Shown here piece after piece: positions 59,426-64,000 of a DNA stretch of 64,000 nucleotides; within the stretch, counting starts at the first letter, position 1; every line of letters begins with the position of its first letter. This stretch comes from Tridacna crocea (taxonomy: Eukaryota > Mollusca > Bivalvia > Cardiida > Cardiidae), in contig OX031064.1 of assembly GCA_943736015.1 (NCBI GenBank), positions 32,797,361-32,861,360 on the forward strand. Direction: 5' to 3'. The notes under the pieces are model-generated. The model worked only from the letters and a program-made list of their open reading frames with translations, was not told where the DNA came from and did no database searches. The position numbers and the translations under genes were made by a program.

Positions 59426-60945
59426 TTAACCCTTTACCCCATAAGGCATTTCTATGGCATCTCTAATTGACCCTAAATGACAGCAAGGAAGAAGCCGTTC
59501 CTTATGTGTAAATAATATCTTTTGATAGCATAGAAAACATTGTGACAAAAGGTGATATTGCTCGTCACGAGCAATTTCATCTTTTGCCACAATGTTTTCC
59601 AAAGGCTCTTACAAGCAATGTGTAACAAGAGGGCCATGATGGCCCTGTATCGCTCCACTGGCTAATTTGTAAAAACACTAGAAGCCAAACATTACATTAT
59701 TTGGCCAACTGGTTTCAAACTTGAGGGCATCCAATTTTTTTCCATAAAAACCAAAAAAAGTTGTGACCCTTGGGCAAATCCAGTTTTGACCACAAAGCTT
59801 TAATTACTTGAATCCTGGTGGAGGTCTACAAGATAAAGCCCCATACCAAATAATACAGGTCTAGAATGTGTGGTTATAAAGAAGAAGATTTTCAAAGTTT
59901 TCTCAATAAAAGGCCCTGTAAAACATAAAAATCCATGAGACAGGGCTAAATTTAGTGGTCCTAGTCTTTATTATGGTTAGTAACATGATGACTTAGATAG
60001 TCTTCATCACAAAAGCCCATGTAAAACTTGTGACCCCTGGTGTGGGGACAAACTTGACCCTAAGGCTATAATTTGGGCCCTCCTGGTAGAGGCCCACTAG
60101 ATAAAGCTACATGCAAAATTTGGTAGCCCTAGGCCTTATAGCTAGGTACAAGTAGATTTTTAAAAAATTCCCAATATGAGCCCATGTAAAACTTGTGACC
60201 CCCAGGACAGGGCCAAATTTGACCCCAGGGCTACAATTTGGGCACCACTTGATAAAGTTAGATGCAAAATTGAGTAGCCCTAGGCCTTATGGCTTGGTAC
60301 GAAAAGATTTTTAAAGTTTTCACTATATAAGCCCATATAAAACTTGTGACCCCCGGGGCCGGGCCAAATTTGACCTCTGGGCTATCATTTGGGCACTCTG
60401 GGTAGAGGTCTACTAGATAAAGCTACATGCCAAATTTGGTAGCCCTAGGTCCTATGGCTAGGTACCAGAAGGATTTTAAAGTTTTCCCTATATAAGCCCA
60501 TATAAAACTTGTGACCCCTGGGGTGGGGCCAATTCTGACCCCAGGGCTAATATTTGAAGGAACTTAGTAGAGGTCCACTAGATAAAGCTACATGCCAAAT
60601 TTGGTAGCCCTAGGCCTTATGGTTTCAGAGAAGAAGATTTTTAAAAATTTTCAATATTTTTCAGTTTTGTTGCCATGGCAACCAGAGTTTTTGAAGGAAT
60701 AAAATTCTTTCAAGGAATTCTGAATAGGACCATGGCAGGATCATTTCTGTGAAGTTTCATCAAAATTGGATGGGTAGTTTCAGAGAAGAAGATGTTTGAA
60801 ATAAAAGTTAACGCACGCACGCACGCACGCACGGACACACGCACGCACAGACGGACGGACGCACGACGGACACCGGGCCATGACATAAGCCCGCTGGCCT
60901 TCGGCCAGTGGAGCTAAAAATGAGTATCTATGGAGTAAAGGGTTA
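59426..60945 (+). mobile_element. B-type TTAA MITE split by a pearl-like element
   Basis: The left part 59426-59624 (TTAACCCTTTACCCCATAAG ... CTTACAAGCAATGTGTA) and right part 60915-60945 (AAAATGAGTATCTATGGAGT+AAAGGGTTAA) together make a standard B element. Confidence 0.92.
59625..60914 (+). mobile_element. Pearl/Helentron-like element, nested
   Basis: About 1290 bp. The 5' end has GGGCCATGATGGCCC, a hairpin. Four tandem units starting GCCCATRTAAAACTTGTGAC at 60015, 60180, 60331 and 60496 follow, then GTTGCCATGGCAACCAG, an (ACGC)n run at about 60813-60870, and a 3' hairpin GCTGGCCTTCGGCCAG before TGGAGCTAA. Tandem core, microsatellite and terminal hairpin in this order are the known layout of bivalve pearl elements and Helentron-derived HINEs. 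It is non-coding. TA flanks both sides (59623-59624, 60915-60916). Confidence 0.82.
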
Positions 60946-60949
60946 AAGG

Positions 60950-61235
60950 TCCATTTGATAAAACTACATGCCAAATTCAGTAGCCCTGGGTCTTGTGGTT
61001 TCAGAGAAGATTTTTAAAAATGTTAATTTTTTTCAGTTTTGTTGCCATGGCAACCAGAATTTTTGAAGGAATCAAATTCTTTTAAAAAAAAAATTATGAA
61101 GAGGACCAGGGTAGGATCATTTCTGTGAAGTTTCATCAAATTTGGATGGGTAGTTTCAGAGAAGAAGATGTTTGAAATAAAAGTTAACGCACCCATGGAC
61201 CCACGGATGCACGATGGACACCAGGCCAGTGGAGC
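60950..61235 (+). mobile_element. Pearl-like element, 3' fragment
   Basis: AGGTCCATTTGATAAAACTA, GTAGCCCTGGGTCTTGTGGT, GTTGCCATGGCAACCAG, AAGTTAACGCACCCATGG and GGCCAGTGGAGCTAAACATC match the 3' portion of the nested element. The microsatellite is nearly lost. Confidence 0.82.
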
Positions 61236-61236
61236 T

Positions 61237-61545
61237 AAACATCAGGGAAAAGGAGAAAATGCTGGTGACAACCATTTTCTCCTTTTCCCACAATATTTTC
61301 TACCATATCAAAGAAAAATTAACGGTACACCATCTGAGCCACACTGAAGTTATCATCTGCTTTGAATTTTTTTAAGTTATTGTGGGGAAAGGAGAAAGTA
61401 TTGGTAACCACCATCTTCTGCTATTTCACAATTATTTGATCCCTCTTTGACAAAACTTAAAACTCTTTGCCAAGCAATTCTGAAAATATATTTATAAGGT
61501 TTTCAATTTGGAAGTCTGAAAGCTTGTTGTTAGGTAAGGGGTTAA
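61237..61545 (+). repeat. Two worn A elements
   Basis: 61237-61375: GGGAAAAGGAGAAAATGCTG, GTGACAACCATTTTCTCC, CACAATATTTTCTACC. 61378-61545: TTGTGGGGAAAGGAGAAAGT, TTGGTAACCACCATC, GTTAGGTAAGGGGTTAA. Confidence 0.65.
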
Positions 61546-61582
61546 ACATTGGCAAGTCTAATACATGTACTTTACAAATTTG

Positions 61583-61812
61583 TTTATCCCATTACCACAC
61601 AATCCCTACTTTTGACGCCCCTGAGAAAGAAGCCTTTAGAAAACATTGTGGGAAAAGGAGAAAATGCTGGTAACCAGCATTTTCTCCTTTTCCCACAATG
61701 TTTTCTACCCTTCCCAAAACAAATTTCAAATTTTAAGTCACTTTTATTTTGTCGTCTGCAAATGCTTTTAATTTGGACCAGTCTAAAATATTGTCGTTTG
61801 GTAATGGGTTAA
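61583..61812 (+). mobile_element. A-type MITE
   Basis: TTTATCCCATTACCACACAA ... GTTTGGTAATGGGTTAA, 230 bp with a clean 67-bp core. The left TTAA reads TTTA. Confidence 0.88.
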
Positions 61813-62041
61813 TTAACTCTTTACCACACGACAAAATTTCACACTGTTGCAAATTAAAAGTATTTGCAGAAAACAAATTCAGGATGGCTCAAACACTGAC
61901 ATTTACCCTTGATAGAGCAGAAAATATTGTGCGAAAAAGGAGAGAATGCTGGTTACCAGCATTTTCTCCTTTTTCAATAATGTTTTCAAATGGCTTCTTT
62001 TCAGGGGTCGTTAAATCCCACATTGTTTGGTAAAGGGATAA
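61813..62041 (-). mobile_element. A-type TTAA MITE, directly adjacent
   Basis: TTAACTCTTTACCACACGAC begins immediately after the previous TTAA (TTAATTAA junction). Core GCTGGTTACCAGC. Ends TTTGGTAAAGGGATAA. Confidence 0.85.
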
Positions 62042-62097
62042 GTGTAACAAAAAGCCAAGTTTTCAAAACATTATTGGCATTTTGAACCCAGTCACTT

Positions 62098-62536
62098 TAC
62101 TCTTTACCAAACAATCTCTGGTTTTACAACACAGAGATAGAAGCCTTTTGAAAACATTGTGGGAAAAGGAGAAAATGCTGGAAACCAGTATATTCTCCTT
62201 TTCCCACAATGTTTTCTAAGAAACCCTGCTGGAAACAAATTTCAATTTTTGAATTGCATCTGATTCATAGTCTGCAAGTGGTTTCTATTTGGACCAGTCC
62301 AAAATTTTATTTGGTAAAGCAAACAACAAATATTGGACTGGTCCAAATTGAAAGCATTTGCTGACAAAAAAATTAAGGAGTCTCTAAAATTGAACTTTGT
62401 TCTGGAAAGGTATAAAATATTAAGGGAAAAAAGGAGAAAATGCTGGTTACCAGGAATTTCTCCTTTTCCCATGATAATTTCAAAATTCTTCTTTTCTAGG
62501 GTCGTGAAAATCAGGGATTGTTTGGGAAAGGGTTAA
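62098..62536. mobile_element. Two A elements, opposite orientation
   Basis: 62098-62318 (plus): TTTACTCTTTACCAAACAAT ... TTATTTGGTAAAG. 62320-62536 (minus): GCAAACAACAAATATTGGAC, core GCTGGTTACCAGG, GTTTGGGAAAGGGTTAA. They face each other with their GTC(G)TTTGG-type ends together. Confidence 0.82.
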
Positions 62537-62761
62537 CCCTTTACTCTACAGATACTCATTTTTACGCATTGCATGTAGGAGCCTTTGGAAAACATTGTGG
62601 CAAAAGGTGAAATTGCTCGTGAAGAGCAATTTCACCTTTTGTCACAATGTTTTCTGTGCTATCAAAAGGTGTCTTATACACATAAGAAAAGGTTCCATCC
62701 TTGCTATTATTTAGAGTTAATAAGAGATATTTTAGAAATACTTCATGGGGTAAAAGGTTAA
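62533..62761 (-). mobile_element. B-type TTAA MITE sharing both TTAAs
   Basis: TTAACCCTTTACTCTACAGA ... ATGGGGTAAAAGGTTAA. Core GGCAAAAGGTG with CACCTTTTGTC, centre GCTCGTGAAGAGC. The TTAAs at 62533 and 62758 are also the ends of the flanking A elements. Confidence 0.9.
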
Positions 62762-62975
62762 CTCTTTAACACACAATCCTGAGTTTAAATAACCCTGTTA
62801 AAGGGGCCTTTTCAAAACATTGAAGGAAAAGAAGACAATGCTGGTAACTGGTATTTTCTTTCTTTTCCCAGTGTTTTTACCCTCTGAAAGTCAAATCATA
62901 TGTTTTGATTAACAATTAATGTTTTCTGCATAAATTAAATTTGGACCAGGCTAATATTTTTTGGTTTGGCCTTTT
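62758..62975 (+). mobile_element. Worn A element
   Basis: TTAACTCTTTAACACACAAT, AACATTGAAGGAAAAGAAG, GCTGGTAACTGGT, TTAAATTTGGACCAGGCTAA. The right TTAA is lost. Confidence 0.75.
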
Positions 62976-63289
62976 GTAACACTAAGACAATGGCAGTAAA
63001 TAAAAAGAGAGGCTACCCTACAATCTTCCATGCTAAGAATGAATTCTGACAAACTGTTCTTTGACAGAAGATTTCCAAAAATCAAGAAGCTGAAATATCC
63101 TTTTTCCATTGGCAGAAAACTGAAAGACTCATGACAACACTAACAGGATACTAACATTGCACAATGCCCAATATGAGGCATCTAAGAAAATCTAAAAAAA
63201 ATCTTGTACAATCTAAAATCTAAAATTTAAAAAAATCTTGTACAATCTAAAATCTAAAAAAATCTTGTACAATCTAAAATTTAACAAGC
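62976..63289. repeat. Unassigned stretch and AATCTAAAAT tandem repeat
   Basis: 63190-63285 holds three copies of AAATCTTGTACAATCTAAAA. Before that nothing is recognised. Confidence 0.6.
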
Positions 63290-64000
63290 AATTTCGTTGA
63301 AATGATATCCCCCGCCAAAAAAGACCTTTTTTGATACAAACGTATAAGAGTATTGTGTTTTGCATGTACATGTGGCCTTTTTGTTATTGGTCCATGATGA
63401 AATAAATTCATCAAAGGGTAATCAGTCGAAAAAAACCTGTAAATCTAAATAAAAATGTGCGAACAAAAATCCAAAGTAAAAATTAACGAAGGGCAATAAC
63501 TCCAAAAATACTGAAGATAGAGTTATGGTTCTTGTGCACTGCACTTCTCCTCAATTAGTTCTATATGTGTGTGAAGTTTTTAAGTTCCTAGCTTTTATAC
63601 TTTCGGAGATATATGCCAGACAGAAATCCAAAATAAAAATTAACAAAGGGCAATAATGAATAATAATGAATTCTGTAAGTGTATAAAGTTTGAAGTTCCT
63701 AGCCTTTGTACTTTTGGAGATATGCTCTGGACAAAATTCCAAAGTGAAAATTTACAAAGAGCAATAACTCAACAATTACTGAAGATAGAGTTATGATTCT
63801 TTAGCACTGCACTTCTCCTTAATTAGTTCTATATGCGTGTGATGTTTCAAAAATACTGAAAACAGATTTATGGTTATTGTGTACTGACTTCTTCTCAATG
63901 AGTTCTGTATATGTGTGAAGTTTCAAGTTCATAGCTTTTATACTTTTGGAGATATAATCCTGACAAAAATTCAAAGTAAAAATTTCCAAAGGGCAATAAC
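63290..64000 (+). mobile_element. Pearl-like element with tandem cores, open at window end
   Basis: 5' part ATGATATCCCCCGCCAAAAA, then repeated units with AAAAATTAACGAAGGGCAAT, ACTGAAGATAGAGTTATG, CTGCACTTCTCCTCAATTAG, AAGTTTTTAAGTTCCTAGC and GGAGATATATGCC. AAGGGCAATAA recurs at about 63489, 63648, 63757 (AGAGCAATAA) and 63989. The 3' end lies beyond the window. Confidence 0.75.

Noticed and set aside
875-62041. Many short frames containing MLVTSIFSFSHNVF or ENIVGKGENAG
   Set aside because: These are the two strands of the A-element palindrome and not conserved peptides.
875-62761. Intrinsic transcription terminators or bacterial attenuators at the hairpins
   Set aside because: The hairpins are interspersed repeats in an animal genome with no genes beside most of them.

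Overview
This window is eukaryotic and mostly non-coding. It is AT-rich, packed with short interspersed and palindromic repeats, tRNA-derived SINEs, relics of a mariner-like transposon and of a non-LTR retrotransposon, and pearl/Helentron-like elements with internal tandem repeats and an ACGC/ACGG microsatellite. That repeat spectrum points to a bivalve mollusc, probably a heterodont. A dreissenid is my guess, made from memory of similar repeats and not proven here.

Only one convincing intact gene was found: an intronless coding sequence on the minus strand at 10698-12263. It encodes a 521-residue type I membrane protein with a signal peptide, LRRNT, about six leucine-rich repeats, LRRCT, one Ig domain, a transmembrane helix and a short tail (kekkon/AMIGO/LINGO-like architecture). 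Two transposon coding relics are also visible: a mariner-like transposase C-terminus at 33974-34090 and a non-LTR retrotransposon C-terminal domain at 47973-48245.

The rest is a repeat landscape. The dominant component is a group of roughly 225-230 bp elements bounded by TTAA, with short terminal inverted repeats (TTAACYCTTTACCA / TGGTAAAGRGTTAA). Each is built around a nearly perfect 67-bp palindrome. I call the variants A (core centre GCTGGTWACCAGC), A2 (GCTCGTTACGAGC) and B (GCTCGTSACGAGC with a GGCAAAAGGTG stem). About 60 cores are recognisable by eye. Two paralogous empty sites inside the window support TTAA as the target site. Other palindromic families are C (GCCTGCGCAGTCCGCGCAGGC core), D (TTTACTTCAAAAA stem), E (CGGACAGTGTAGATC stem), F (centre GAATCGTCTC/GAGACGATTC), G, I and K. 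H is a roughly 640-bp non-palindromic element with short terminal inverted repeats. A hAT-like MITE has an 8-bp target duplication.

Layout: 1-10.6 kb A/B/C/E/F/H elements; 10.7-12.3 kb the LRR-Ig gene; 12.7-18.6 kb E, A, C, K and SINEs; 18.9-21.0 kb a GGAT-rich satellite; 21-25.5 kb SINEs, a 25-bp minisatellite and polypyrimidine tracts; 25.6-36 kb A/A2 elements, a mariner relic and a SINE inside a tandem repeat; 36.5-37.2 kb a TTCC tract; 37.8-38.7 kb a paralogue of 22.6-24.0 kb; 41.2-42.8 kb a 15-bp minisatellite; 44-58.5 kb dense A/A2/B/E elements, SINEs and a LINE tail; 58.9-64 kb pearl/Helentron-like elements, one nested in a B element. No tRNA, rRNA, CRISPR array or operon was seen. In repeat entries, strand '+' for A elements means the GACCCTGAG side lies to the left.
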